Shown piece after piece: positions 51,432 through 60,445 of a DNA stretch of 64,000 bases. The first letter of the stretch is position 1; each line of letters begins with the position of its first letter. The position numbers and the translations under genes were made by a program. The notes under the pieces are model-generated. The model saw only the letters and a list, made by a program, of their open reading frames with translations, searched no databases and was not told the DNA's origin. The stretch is from Streptomyces endocoffeicus (GTDB lineage Bacteria > Actinomycetota > Actinomycetes > Streptomycetales > Streptomycetaceae), in NCBI RefSeq assembly GCF_016741935.1, contig NZ_JAERRG010000004.1, forward strand, positions 310,001 through 374,000. Direction: 5' to 3'.

Positions 51432-54400
51432 ATGCGACCAGGGGACGGATGGGACCGCGCAGTGCGGGGCTACGACCGCTACGAGCCTGACGATCAGCTC
51501 TCGAAGTTCGAGGCCGAGATGGAGCGGCTGAAGACCGAGCGGGAGAAGGCCGTCCAGCACGCCGACGACCTCGGCTACCAAGTCGAGGTGCTGCGCGCCA
51601 AGCTGCATGAGGCGCGCCGTAATCTGGCGGCCCGCCCCGCCTACGACAACAGCGCCAACGCGGGCTACCAGGCTGAGCAGTTGCTGCGGGACGCGCAGCT
51701 CCAGGCGGACCAGCTGCGCGCCAACGCCGAGCGGGAGCTGCGCGAGACCCGGGCCCAGACCCAGCGGCTGCTGCAGGAGCAGGCCGAGCGGCAGTCCCGG
51801 CTCGAGGCCGAGCTGCACGCCGAGGCCGTGGCCCGGCGCCAGCGGCTGGACCAGGAGCTGGCCGAGCGCCGCTCCACCGTCGAGTCCCACGTCAACGAGA
51901 ACGTGGCCTGGGCCGAGCAGCTGCGGGCCCGTACCGAGGCGCAGGCCCGCCGGCTCATGGACGAGTCCCGGACGGAGGCCGAGCACGCCCTGGCCGAGGC
52001 CCGCGCCGAGGCCCAGCGGATGACCGAACAGGCGCGCCAGCGGCTGGGGTCGGAGGCGGAGGCCGCCCGTGCCGAGGCCGAGGCGATCCTGCGCCGGGCC
52101 CGTACCGACGCCGAGCGGCTGCTGACCAACGCCGGCACCCAGGCCCAGGAGGCCACCGACCACGCCGAGCAGCTGCGCACCTCCACCGCCAGCGAGGCGG
52201 ACCAGGCCCGCCGTGCCGCGGTCGAGCAGACCCGCGCCGCCGAGCAGCGGATGCACGAGGCCGAGCAGGCGCTGCGGGAGGCGCGCAGCGAGGCCGAGAA
52301 GGTGGTCACCGAGGCCAAGGACGCGGCGGCCAAGCGGCTCACGGCCGCCGAGTCGGACAACGAGACGCGCACCCGTACCGCCAAGGCGGAGGTCGCCCGG
52401 CTGGTCGGCGAGGCCACCAAGGAGGCCGAGCGGCTGCGGGCCGAGGCCGAGCAGCTGCGGGACGACGCCCGCGCCGAGGCCGACCGGATGGTCGCCGAGG
52501 CGGGCGACGACGCCCGCGCCAGGGTCGCCGAGGACTCCGCGGCCCAGCTGGCCAAGGCGGCCCGGAGCGCCGAGGAGGTGCTGACCCGCGCCGCGGAGAA
52601 GGCGCAGAGCACCACCAAGGCGGCCACCGACGAGGCGGAGCGGATCCGGCGCGAGGCCGAGGACGAGGCCGACCGGCTGCGGGCCGAGGCGCACGACACC
52701 GCCGAGCAGCTCAAGGGCACGGCCAAGGACGACACCAAGGAGTACCGCGCCAAGACCGTCGAGCTGCAGGAGGAGGCCCGCCGGCTGCGCGGCGAGGCCG
52801 AGCAGCTGAAGTCGGAGGCGGCCGCCGAGGGCGAGCGGGTCCGGGCCGAGGCGCGCCGTGAGGCGGTCCAGCAGATCGAGGAGGCGGCCAGCACCGCCGA
52901 GGACCTGCTGACCAAGGCCAAGGCCGACGCCGAGGAGACCCGCTCCGGTGCCACCGCCGAGAGCGAGCGGGTGCGCACCGAGGCCATCGAGCGGGCCAAC
53001 GCGCTGCGCCGGCAGGCCGATGAGCTGCTGAAGCGGGCCCGTGGCGAGGCCGAGGAGCTGGTGACCTCGGCCGAGGAGCAGGCCGAGCGGGTCAAGTCGG
53101 AGGCGGCCACCGCGGCCGAGGAGCTGCGCGAGGAGGCCGAGCGGGCCGCCGAGGACCGCCGCGCCGAGGCCGAGGGCGAGCTCAACCGGCTGCACCAGGA
53201 GGCCGAGCAGCGGCTCTCCTCCGCCGACCAGGCGCTGCGGGACGCCCGCGAAGAGGCGGAGCGGCTGCGCAAGGAGACCGCCGAGGAGACCGAGCGGCAG
53301 CGCACCGAGTCCGCCGAGCGGCTGAACGGCCTGCGCCAGCAGGCCGAGGACGAGGCCGCCCGGCTGCGCGACGAGGCCGCCGCGGATGCGTCGAACGCGC
53401 GCGCCGAGGGCGAGTCGGTGGCCGTACGGCTGCGCGGCGAGGCCGCCGCGGAGGCCGAGCGGCTGCGCTCGGAGGCCCAGGAGACGGCCGACCGGGTGCG
53501 CGCCGAGGCGGCGAGCGCCGCCGAGCGGATCGGCACCGAGGCCGCCGAGGCCCTGGCCGCCGCCCAGGAGGAGGCGGCCCGCCGCCGCCGCGAGGCCGAG
53601 GAGCTGCTCGCCGACGCCCGCGAGGAGGCGCAGGCGGAGCGTACGGCGGCGCGGGAGCAGAGCGAGGAGCTGCTGGCCGCCGCCCGGAACCGGGTCGCCG
53701 AGGCACAGGCCGAGGCACAGCGGCTGGTCGAGGAGGCCGAGCGGCGCTCGGCCGACCTGGTGGCCGCCGCCGAGCAGACCGCCCAGCAGGTGCGGGACTC
53801 GGTCGCCGGGCTGCACGAGCAGGCCGAGCAGGAGATCACCGCGCTGCGCGGCACCGCCGAGCACGCCGCGCAGCGGGTGCGCGACGAGGCGCAGGCCGAG
53901 GCCGACCGGGTCCGCGCGGACGCCTACGCGGAGCGGGAGCGCGCCTCGCAGGACGCCACCCGGGTGCGGCGGGAGGCCACGGAGGAGTCCGAGGCCGCCA
54001 AGTCGCTCGCGGAGCGCACGGTCGCGGAGGCGATCGCCGAGTCGGAGCGGCTGACCGAGCGGGCCCGCGAGGAGGCGAACCGGCGCCGCGCGGATGCCGC
54101 CGAGCAGGCGGACCGGCTGGTCACCGAGGCCACCCACGAGGCCGAGCGGCTGCGCGCCGAGGCCAACGAGACGCTCGACGACGCGCGGCGCTCGGCCAAC
54201 AAGTCCCGTGCCGAGGCCGCCGAGCAGGCCGATACGCTCGTCAGCGGCGCCACCGAGGAGGCCCAGCGGCTGGTCTCGGAGGCCACCACACGGGCGCAGG
54301 CGCTGCGTACGGAGGCGTCCGACGCGCGGGCGACCGCGGAGCAGGACGCGGCCCGCACCCGGGCCCAGGCCCGCGGCGACGCCAACAGCATCCGCTCGGA

Positions 54401-55463
54401 GGCGGCCGAGCAGGCGGACCGCCTGGTCACCGAGGCCCGGAACGAGGCCGACCGGCTGCACGCGGAGGCGAGCGGCGAGGCGGAGCGGCTGCGCGGCGAG
54501 GCCGCGGAGACCGTCGGTTCGGCACAGCAGCACGCGGCGCGCACCCGCGCCGAGGCCGAGCGGGTCGAGACCGAGGCGGCGGCCGAGGCGGAGCGGATCC
54601 GCAACGAGGCGCAGGCCGAGTCGGACCGGCTGATCGACCGGGCGCGCGAGGACGCCAACAAGCGGCGTTCGGACGCCGCCGAGCAGGCCGACCGGCTGAT
54701 CACCGAGTCCTCGGCGGAGGCCGAGCGGCTCACCTCCGAGGCGCGGGAGGCCGCGCTGCGCGCGGCGACCGCGGCCGAGGAGCAGGCGGACACCATGGTG
54801 GGCGTGGCCCGCCATGAGGCGGACCGGCTGGTCTCCGAGGCCACGGCCGAGTCCAACGCCATGGTGGAGAAGGCCCGTACGGACTCCGACACCATGCTGG
54901 GCGAGGCCCGGGGCGACGCCACGGCCATCCGGGAGCGCGCCGAGGAGCTGCGCACCCGTACCGAGGCCGAGGTCGAGGAGTTGCACGAGCGGGCCCGCCG
55001 GGAGTCCGCGGAGCAGATGAAGTCCACCGGCGAGCGGGTGGACAAGCTGGTCGCGGCGGCCACCGCGCAGCTGATGAAGGCCGAGGAGAAGGCCAAGTCA
55101 CTGGTCGCGGAGGCGGAAACCGAAGCGAGCCGGGTGCGGATCGCGGCGGTGAAGAAGGCCGAGGGTCTGTTGAAGGAGGCCGAGCAGAAGAAGTCCGAGG
55201 CCGAGCGGGAGGCGAACCGGCTCCGGACCCAGGCCACGGACGAGGCGCAGCAGATCGTGGACGAGGGCAAGCGCGAACTGGAATTGCTCAAGCGCCGCCG
55301 CGAGGACATCAACGCGGAGATCTCCCGTGTCCAGGACGTCCTCGAGGCGTTGGAATCCTTCGAGACCCCCGCGTCGGGTGGCGCGGGCGGCAAGGAGAAC
55401 GGCCAAGTCAAGACAGCGGCGGGTGCGGGTGCGACGAGGAGTGGAAAGCGGTCGGAGGGGTAA
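51432..55463 (+). CDS. scy: Scy-type giant coiled-coil scaffold of the hyphal tip
   Basis: A 1343-residue, almost wholly helical protein. The start (YDRYEPDDQLSKFEAEMERLKTE) resembles DivIVA-like segments, and the rest is Ala/Glu/Arg-rich coiled coil with recurrent AEAERLRAEA-type heptads. The end (AEISRVQDVLEALESF) precedes a Gly/Lys tail. In Streptomyces, Scy organises DivIVA and FilP into the tip-organising centre that sets the site of polar growth and branching. Adjacency to filP is diagnostic. ATG 51432 was used; GTG 51462 (VRGYDRYEP) is an alternative. Large antisense frames here are compositional. Confidence 0.95.
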   Translation: MRPGDGWDRAVRGYDRYEPDDQLSKFEAEMERLKTEREKAVQHADDLGYQVEVLRAKLHEARRNLAARPAYDNSANAGYQAEQLLRDAQLQADQLRANAERELRETRAQTQRLLQEQAERQSRLEAELHAEAVARRQRLDQELAERRSTVESHVNENVAWAEQLRARTEAQARRLMDESRTEAEHALAEARAEAQRMTEQARQRLGSEAEAARAEAEAILRRARTDAERLLTNAGTQAQEATDHAEQLRTSTASEADQARRAAVEQTRAAEQRMHEAEQALREARSEAEKVVTEAKDAAAKRLTAAESDNETRTRTAKAEVARLVGEATKEAERLRAEAEQLRDDARAEADRMVAEAGDDARARVAEDSAAQLAKAARSAEEVLTRAAEKAQSTTKAATDEAERIRREAEDEADRLRAEAHDTAEQLKGTAKDDTKEYRAKTVELQEEARRLRGEAEQLKSEAAAEGERVRAEARREAVQQIEEAASTAEDLLTKAKADAEETRSGATAESERVRTEAIERANALRRQADELLKRARGEAEELVTSAEEQAERVKSEAATAAEELREEAERAAEDRRAEAEGELNRLHQEAEQRLSSADQALRDAREEAERLRKETAEETERQRTESAERLNGLRQQAEDEAARLRDEAAADASNARAEGESVAVRLRGEAAAEAERLRSEAQETADRVRAEAASAAERIGTEAAEALAAAQEEAARRRREAEELLADAREEAQAERTAAREQSEELLAAARNRVAEAQAEAQRLVEEAERRSADLVAAAEQTAQQVRDSVAGLHEQAEQEITALRGTAEHAAQRVRDEAQAEADRVRADAYAERERASQDATRVRREATEESEAAKSLAERTVAEAIAESERLTERAREEANRRRADAAEQADRLVTEATHEAERLRAEANETLDDARRSANKSRAEAAEQADTLVSGATEEAQRLVSEATTRAQALRTEASDARATAEQDAARTRAQARGDANSIRSEAAEQADRLVTEARNEADRLHAEASGEAERLRGEAAETVGSAQQHAARTRAEAERVETEAAAEAERIRNEAQAESDRLIDRAREDANKRRSDAAEQADRLITESSAEAERLTSEAREAALRAATAAEEQADTMVGVARHEADRLVSEATAESNAMVEKARTDSDTMLGEARGDATAIRERAEELRTRTEAEVEELHERARRESAEQMKSTGERVDKLVAAATAQLMKAEEKAKSLVAEAETEASRVRIAAVKKAEGLLKEAEQKKSEAEREANRLRTQATDEAQQIVDEGKRELELLKRRREDINAEISRVQDVLEALESFETPASGGAGGKENGQVKTAAGAGATRSGKRSEG

Positions 55464-55501
55464 CCGTATCCGGGGGGACGAGTCTCAGCTGTGCCTATCG
55501 A

Positions 55502-55545
55502 GGTTTCGCTTAAGTCTCGCGTCGGTTTCGCGTAAGTCTCGCGTC
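55502..55545 (+). repeat. 22-bp tandem duplication between scy and filP
   Basis: Two copies (55502-55523 and 55524-55545) of a unit reading GGTTTCGC..AAGTCTCGCGTC, differing by one base, about 180 bp upstream of filP. Each contains TCTCGCGTC, so the region may carry two binding sites. TAGGAT (55677-55682) is a possible -10 for filP. Confidence 0.8.
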
Positions 55546-55722
55546 AGGCTGCGTCCATCACGGCATGTCCGTATCATCCCGACGAGTGACGGGGTCTCCG
55601 TCTTACTGCCACTCAAAAGGCTGGACATTCTGCAGATCAAACAGACGTTGACTCGATGACACGCCGTTCGGCCCCCTAGGATTCCCTCTATCACCTCACC
55701 GGTCTCTTTCGACAGGAACCCC

Positions 55723-56661
55723 ATGAGCGACACTTCCTCCCCCTTCGGCTTCGAGCTCGTGCGGCGTGGGTACGACCGCGGTCAGGTGGACGACCGCATT
55801 TCCAAGCTCGTCGCCGATCGTGACAGTGCACTGGCCCGTATCACCTCTCTGGAAAAGCGCATCGAGGAGCTGCACCTCGAGACGCAGAACGCTCAGGCCC
55901 AGATCAACGATTCGGAGCCGTCCTACGCGGGGCTCGGCGCCCGGGTCGAGAAGATCCTCCGTCTCGCCGAGGAAGAGGCGAAGGATCTGCGCGAGGAGGC
56001 TCGCCGCGCCGCCGAACAGCACCGTGAGCTGGCCGAGTCGGCCGCCCAGCAGGTCCGCAACGACGCCGAGTCGTTCGCCGCCGACCGCAAGTCCAAGGCC
56101 GAGGACGAGGGCGCGCGGATCGTCGAGAAGGCGAAGGGCGAGGCGGCCACGCTGCGCCAGGAGGCGCAGAAGGACGCGCAGTCCAAGCGCGAGGAGGCGG
56201 ACTCCCTCTTCGAGGAGACCCGCGCCAAGGCCGCGCAGGCCGCCGCCGACTTCGAGACCAACCTCGCCAAGCGCCGCGAGCAGTCCGAGCGCGACCTGGC
56301 CTCGCGTCAGGCCAAGGCCGAGAAGCGGCTCGCGGAGATCGAGCACCGCGCCGAGCAGCTGCGCCTGGAGGCCGAGAAGCTGCGCACCGACGCCGAGCGC
56401 CGCGCCCGCCAGACGGTGGAGACCGCGCAGCGCCAGGCCGAGGACATCGTGGCCGACGCCAACGCCAAGGCGGACCGCATCCGCAGCGAATCCGAGCGCG
56501 AGCTCGCGGCCCTCACCAACCGCCGCGACAGCATCAACGCCCAGCTGACCAACGTCCGCGAGATGCTGGCCACGCTGACCGGCGCGGCGGTGGCCGCGGC
56601 CGGTGCCCCGGGCGAGGACGAGGCGGCCACCCGCGGCGTCCCGGCCCAGCAGTCCCGGTGA
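55723..56661 (+). CDS. filP: FilP, filament-forming coiled-coil protein
   Basis: A 312-residue intermediate-filament-like protein. The N-terminus has a DivIVA-like segment (FELVRRGYDRGQVDDRISKL), followed by continuous coiled coil (about 30-285: LAEEEAKDLREEARRAAEQH, then AIEH-type heptads) and a Gly/Ala-rich tail. It interacts with Scy and DivIVA and gives the hyphal tip stiffness. Length is close to the known Streptomyces protein (about 310). ATG 55723 follows AGGAACCCC. A strong hairpin terminates it at 56687-56716. Confidence 0.95.
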   Translation: MSDTSSPFGFELVRRGYDRGQVDDRISKLVADRDSALARITSLEKRIEELHLETQNAQAQINDSEPSYAGLGARVEKILRLAEEEAKDLREEARRAAEQHRELAESAAQQVRNDAESFAADRKSKAEDEGARIVEKAKGEAATLRQEAQKDAQSKREEADSLFEETRAKAAQAAADFETNLAKRREQSERDLASRQAKAEKRLAEIEHRAEQLRLEAEKLRTDAERRARQTVETAQRQAEDIVADANAKADRIRSESERELAALTNRRDSINAQLTNVREMLATLTGAAVAAAGAPGEDEAATRGVPAQQSR

Positions 56662-56686
56662 CCCTCGGTCACACCGGAGCGCCCGA

Positions 56687-56716
56687 TGCCCCGCGCCGCC
56701 CAAGCGGCGCGGGGCA
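56687..56716 (+). terminator. Terminator of filP
   Basis: Perfect 13-bp arms, TGCCCCGCGCCGC (56687-56699) and GCGGCGCGGGGCA (56704-56716), around CCAA; 26 bp past the stop. Confidence 0.75.
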
Positions 56717-56840
56717 CGCGCATGTTATGGGCCACGATCGCCTTCCCGGCCAGGCCGACTATGGCCTTGCGGCCGCGCCCCGACGCGAAGAGTTTTAGGA
56801 CCGGGGCAACCCGCCCTCCCCGGGGCGCGACACGGACAAC

Positions 56841-57024
56841 CAGCCCCTCCGGGCGACCAATCCAGCGGCCCTCCGGTCGAACAATCCGTCCCCTCCGGGC
56901 AAACAATCCGTCCCCCCAGAGGAACACCCCAGCCCCTCCAGAGGAACAATCCAGCCCTCCAGAGGAACAACCCAGCCCTCCAGAGGAACAACCCAGCCTT
57001 CCAGGGGAACAATCCAGCCCCTCC
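56841..57024 (+). repeat. Array of eight 21-24-bp tandem repeats
   Basis: Units of the form CCCTCCAGAGGAACAAYCCAG; the AGAGGAACA core is at 56918, 56940, 56961 and 56982, and AGGGGAAC at 57003. Four more degenerate units precede (CCCTCCGGNCGAACAATCC). The spacing is mostly 21 bp, i.e. in phase with codons, but no start or stop supports translation. Confidence 0.9.
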
Positions 57025-57119
57025 GGCGATTGAGGAGCGGGGGTCCGGGGGCGGAGCCCCCGGCGGGGCCGGGCGGGGCCCGGTTTCGGGGAGGGGCGGG
57101 GTGGGGCAGGCAACCCCCC

Positions 57120-58079
57120 GTGACCGACCGCACCCTCAAAACCCTCGGCTTCGCCGACATCCCCGCCCAACAACCCCTCACCTACCCCGGCCGCCCCATC
57201 ACCCACCCCACCCTCCTCACCACCGGCGAGCTCTGGGACCTCACCCCCACCCCAGGCCCCCTGGGCACCTGGACGGTCAGCCCACGCCCCGACAGCCCCG
57301 ACAGCCCCGACAACAACGAAGCCCCCCAAGAGCCGCTGGACACCGTCCTCACCCACCTCGGCCACCCCCCAACCCCCCACCGCCACCCCGTCATCGCGGT
57401 CGGCTCCAACGCCTCCCCCGCCCAGCTCCACCACAAGCTGTCCCGCCCCGGCCACCCGGCCGCCGTCCCCATGGTCCCGGTCGACGTACACGGCATCGCG
57501 GTCGGCTGCTCGGCCCACATCGGCCGGTACGGCTACGTGGCCTCCGCCCCGTACACGGCGCCCGGCGCCCGTACCCCGCTCGTCATCAGCTGGCTGGACG
57601 CCGAGCAGCTGGCGGCCGTGGACGCCACCGAGTACCCCAACTACCGCCGCGTCCTGCTGCCCGGCAGCCAGTACCCGATGGTCATGCCGTCCGGCGAGCG
57701 GCTCCGCGGCGCGTACCTCTACGTCGGCGAGCGCGGAGTGCTGATGTCCCCGGACGGCACCGAACGCCCCCTCCCCGGCGGCGGCGACCAGAGCGCCCTG
57801 CTCACCCGCCTGCTCGCCGGCTCACCACGGCTGCGCGCACTCCTCGGCCCGGACCCCCGCGCCTGGGTCACCCGCGCGGGCGCCGACCCCGCCGTACGCG
57901 GAACCGGCACCCGGATCTTCCAGGAGGAGGGCTGGGCGCTGCCGCAGCCCGACCTCCTCCGCTGCCCGGAAGACGGGCAGCACGGCGGCCCCGGCGAGTG
58001 CGGCGGCCCCGGCGAGTGCGGCGGCCCCGGCGAGTGCGGCGGCCCCAAGAGTTACGATGCCCTCTCATCTCCCGAGTAA
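57120..58079 (+). CDS. Protein of unknown function with C-terminal GGPGEC repeats
   Basis: A 319-residue protein, not confidently identified. A Pro/Thr-rich N-terminus precedes VIAVGSNASPAQLHHKLS (about 92-109), which recalls the glycine-rich GSN loop of gamma-glutamylcyclotransferase-like proteins, and a middle domain with ATEYPNYRRVLLPGSQYPMV. The C-terminal tail (about 289-310) has three copies of GGPGEC encoded by 18-bp tandem repeats, putting three cysteines in a disordered end. The start is GTG 57120, preceded by GGGGCAGGC, a poor ribosome-binding site. It lies upstream of the ABC exporter genes, 81 bp apart. Confidence 0.7.
   Translation: MTDRTLKTLGFADIPAQQPLTYPGRPITHPTLLTTGELWDLTPTPGPLGTWTVSPRPDSPDSPDNNEAPQEPLDTVLTHLGHPPTPHRHPVIAVGSNASPAQLHHKLSRPGHPAAVPMVPVDVHGIAVGCSAHIGRYGYVASAPYTAPGARTPLVISWLDAEQLAAVDATEYPNYRRVLLPGSQYPMVMPSGERLRGAYLYVGERGVLMSPDGTERPLPGGGDQSALLTRLLAGSPRLRALLGPDPRAWVTRAGADPAVRGTGTRIFQEEGWALPQPDLLRCPEDGQHGGPGECGGPGECGGPGECGGPKSYDALSSPE
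57984..58046 (+). repeat. 18-bp tandem repeat, three and a half copies
   Basis: GGCGGCCCCGGCGAGTGC units at 57984, 58002 and 58020, then a partial copy; they encode GGPGEC inside the preceding gene. Copy number is likely to vary between strains. Confidence 0.92.
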
Positions 58080-58160
58080 CGGGAACCGTCAAGACGCCGT
58101 TAGGCTCCTAAGCCTCATCGGGGGCGAGCACGCCCGACCCATGCTCATGAGGGGCGGAGA

Positions 58161-59384
58161 ATGATCGAGGCAGTCGGTCTGACGAAGCGCTACGGCGCCA
58201 AGACGGCCGTGTACAACCTGTCCTTCCAGGTGAGGCCAGGCGCCGTCACCGGCTTTCTCGGACCCAACGGGTCGGGCAAGTCCACCACCATGCGGATGAT
58301 CCTGGGCCTCGACGAGCCCACCGCCGGCCATGTCACGGTCGGCGGCTACCCGTTCCGCAAACTCCCCAACGCCCCCCGCCAGGTGGGCGCGCTGCTCGAC
58401 GCCAAGGCGGTGCACGGCGGCCGCAGCGCCCGCCAGCACCTGCTCTGCCTGGCCCAGCTGTCCGGCATCCCGGCCCGCCGGGTGGACGAGGTGCTGGGCG
58501 TGGTGGGCCTCCAGAACGTGGCGCGCAAGCGCTCCAAGGGCTTCTCGCTCGGCATGGGCCAGCGCCTGGGCATCGCGGCCGCCCTCCTCGGCGACCCGCA
58601 GGTGCTGCTCTTCGACGAGCCGGTCAACGGCCTGGACCCCGAGGGCATCCTCTGGGTCCGCAACTTCATGAAGCAGCTGGCCTCCGAGGGCCGCACCGTC
58701 TTCGTCTCCAGCCATCTGATGAGTGAGATGGCGCTCACCGCCGACCATCTGATCGTGATCGGGCGCGGGCAGCTGCTCGCCGATATGAGCGTCAAGGACT
58801 TCATCTCCTACAACTCCGCGGACTTCGCTCGCGTCCGCACCCCCGAGGGCGACCCGGGGCAGCGCGAGAAGCTGACCGCCGCGCTGAGCGAGGCGGGCGG
58901 CCAGGTGCTGCCGGAGCAGGACGGCGCGCTGCGGGTGACCGGGCTGCCGCTGCCGCGCATCAGCGATCTGGCGCATGGCGCGGACGTCCGGCTGTGGGAG
59001 CTCTCCCCGCACCAGGCGTCGCTGGAAGAGGCGTACATGCGGATGACTCAGGGCGCGGTGGACTACCGCTCGACCACCGACGAGCGCGCCGCACTGCAGC
59101 AGCAGATGCCGGGCGCGGTGCCGCAGGGCGGACCGTACGGCTATGCGCCGGGCGCCCCGGCACAGCAGGTGGGCTTCCCGCCGGGGACCATGCTGCCGGG
59201 CTACGCCGAACCCCCGGCCCCGCCACACCAGCACGCCCCGGGCGCCCCGCACACCCCGGGCGCCCCGATGCCCACCGCACCGGCGGCTCCCTCGATGCCG
59301 CCCACCGCTCCCCCGGCTCAGCCGCCCGCGGCGCCGTCCGCCCCCGCCGATCTGACCAAGAGCGACACCGAGGACGCCCGATGA
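58161..59384 (+). CDS. ABC transporter ATP-binding protein with long Pro/Ala-rich tail
   Basis: A 407-residue ATPase of the ABC-2 exporter type. Walker A GPNGSGKS is at 34-41, the signature SLGMGQ at 129-134 (LSGGQ degenerate), and Walker B with the catalytic Glu (LLFDEP) at 149-154, followed by a switch His in SSHLMSE. Residues from about 300 onward are a Pro/Ala/Gln-rich tail with PGAP repeats, unusual for the family. The TGA overlaps the ATG of the permease gene. GGGGCGGAG precedes ATG 58161. Substrate unknown. Confidence 0.93.
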   Translation: MIEAVGLTKRYGAKTAVYNLSFQVRPGAVTGFLGPNGSGKSTTMRMILGLDEPTAGHVTVGGYPFRKLPNAPRQVGALLDAKAVHGGRSARQHLLCLAQLSGIPARRVDEVLGVVGLQNVARKRSKGFSLGMGQRLGIAAALLGDPQVLLFDEPVNGLDPEGILWVRNFMKQLASEGRTVFVSSHLMSEMALTADHLIVIGRGQLLADMSVKDFISYNSADFARVRTPEGDPGQREKLTAALSEAGGQVLPEQDGALRVTGLPLPRISDLAHGADVRLWELSPHQASLEEAYMRMTQGAVDYRSTTDERAALQQQMPGAVPQGGPYGYAPGAPAQQVGFPPGTMLPGYAEPPAPPHQHAPGAPHTPGAPMPTAPAAPSMPPTAPPAQPPAAPSAPADLTKSDTEDAR

Positions 59385-60328
59385 CCACCCCGTACCAGCA
59401 GCAGTACCAGGCGCCCGTCCCCCCGCAAGGCCCCCCGCAGGGCGGTCCTCCGCAGATGCCACCACAGATGCCGCCGCAGGCGGCCCCGCACCAGCCGGTG
59501 CCCTCCGGGCCTCCGTCGCAGCCGTACGCCGGTGTCGGCCCGTACACCTCGCCGATCCCGGTCCGCCAGACCCACCTCGGCAATGCCCTCGCCTCCGAGT
59601 GGACCAAGATCAAGTCGGTGCGCTCCACGATCTGGACGCTGAGCGTGATGGTCGGGCTGGTGGCCGGGATCGGCCTCCTGGTGTCGGCGAGCACCAGCGA
59701 CAGCGACTACCAGACCGTCCCCACCACCCTCCCCGGGTTCTTCGGCACCCTGCTCGGCCAGCTGTGCATCGTCACCCTCGGGGTGCTCGTGATCACCTCC
59801 GAGTACGGCACCGGGATGATCCGGACCACCCTCACCGCCTCCCCGCAGCGCTCCCGGGTGCTCACCGCCAAGGCGCTGGTGTTCTTCACCCTCTCGTTCA
59901 CCACCACGACCCTCGCGCTCGCGCTGGTGGCCTTCGCCAGTACCGGGATGCACAGCGGTCCGGGTGTCCAGGAGCCGACGAGTGACCAGCTCCTGGGCTC
60001 GACGGTCGGCGCGGGGCTCTATGTGTCGCTGCTGGGGCTGCTCTCGCTGGCCGTCGGCTCCATGCTGCGGCACTCCGCGGGCGCGATCACCGCGATGCTC
60101 GGTGTGGTGCTGCTCCCGGCCATCCTCCCCGCGTTCCTGATGATGTCGGACAGCCTCCGCGAGCTGGGGGAGAAGATGCAGGAGTACTCCTCGCCCCAGG
60201 CGCTCGCCTCCCTCTTCCGGATCGACGAGAGCCTGAACAGCGGCTGGCCCCAGCTGTGGGGACTGGCCGGAGTCACGGCGGCAGCGATGATCGCCGCCTA
60301 TGTGCTGCTGGAGAAGCGCGACGTGTAG
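59381..60328 (+). CDS. ABC-2 type transporter permease with Pro/Gln-rich N-terminus
   Basis: A 315-residue membrane protein. The first 55 residues are Pro/Gln-rich (QQQYQAPVPPQGPPQGGPP). From about 80 there are six hydrophobic segments, including WTLSVMVGLVAGIGLLVSA and FFTLSFTTTTLALALVAFA. ALASEWTKIKSVRST is the typical cytoplasmic helix of ABC-2 permeases. It overlaps the ATPase gene by four bases and must form the exporter with it. Tandem 20-bp repeats follow the stop. Confidence 0.92.
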   Translation: MTTPYQQQYQAPVPPQGPPQGGPPQMPPQMPPQAAPHQPVPSGPPSQPYAGVGPYTSPIPVRQTHLGNALASEWTKIKSVRSTIWTLSVMVGLVAGIGLLVSASTSDSDYQTVPTTLPGFFGTLLGQLCIVTLGVLVITSEYGTGMIRTTLTASPQRSRVLTAKALVFFTLSFTTTTLALALVAFASTGMHSGPGVQEPTSDQLLGSTVGAGLYVSLLGLLSLAVGSMLRHSAGAITAMLGVVLLPAILPAFLMMSDSLRELGEKMQEYSSPQALASLFRIDESLNSGWPQLWGLAGVTAAAMIAAYVLLEKRDV

Positions 60329-60365
60329 GGCTCGCGGGATGTAAGGCTCGTGGGGCCGGCCCGCA

Positions 60366-60445
60366 CCGGATACGTGGCGCCTGAGCCGGATACGCGGCGC
60401 CCGAGCCCGATACGCGGCGCCCGAGCCGGACGTACCGCGCTCGAG
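60366..60445 (+). repeat. 20-bp tandem repeat, four copies
   Basis: Units at 60366, 60386, 60406 and 60426 of the form CCGGATACGCGGCGCCCGAG; the fourth is degenerate. They fill the gap between the convergent permease and zinc-ribbon genes. Confidence 0.92.

Larger units (their letters stand above)
56662..57119. other. 458-bp geneless region with terminator and repeat array
   Basis: Contains the filP terminator, an array of about eight 21-24-bp repeats (56841-57024) and a GC-rich stem-loop (GGGGGCGGAGCCCCC, about 57047-57061) with a TTTCGGGGAGGGGCGGGGT block that recurs near 63690. Open frames crossing the array are only its translation. Confidence 0.7.

Noticed and set aside
51201..54986. 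A 1261-codon reverse-strand open frame, and a 729-codon one, opposite scy
   Set aside because: Both mirror the Ala/Glu/Arg-rich coiled-coil codons (Leu/Gly/Arg or Ser/Ala runs). No start signal, no domain; compositional shadow.
56725..57012. Repeat protein with LFLWRAG units on the minus strand
   Set aside because: Arises only from translating the 21-bp DNA repeats; no start signal and no neighbouring gene supports it.
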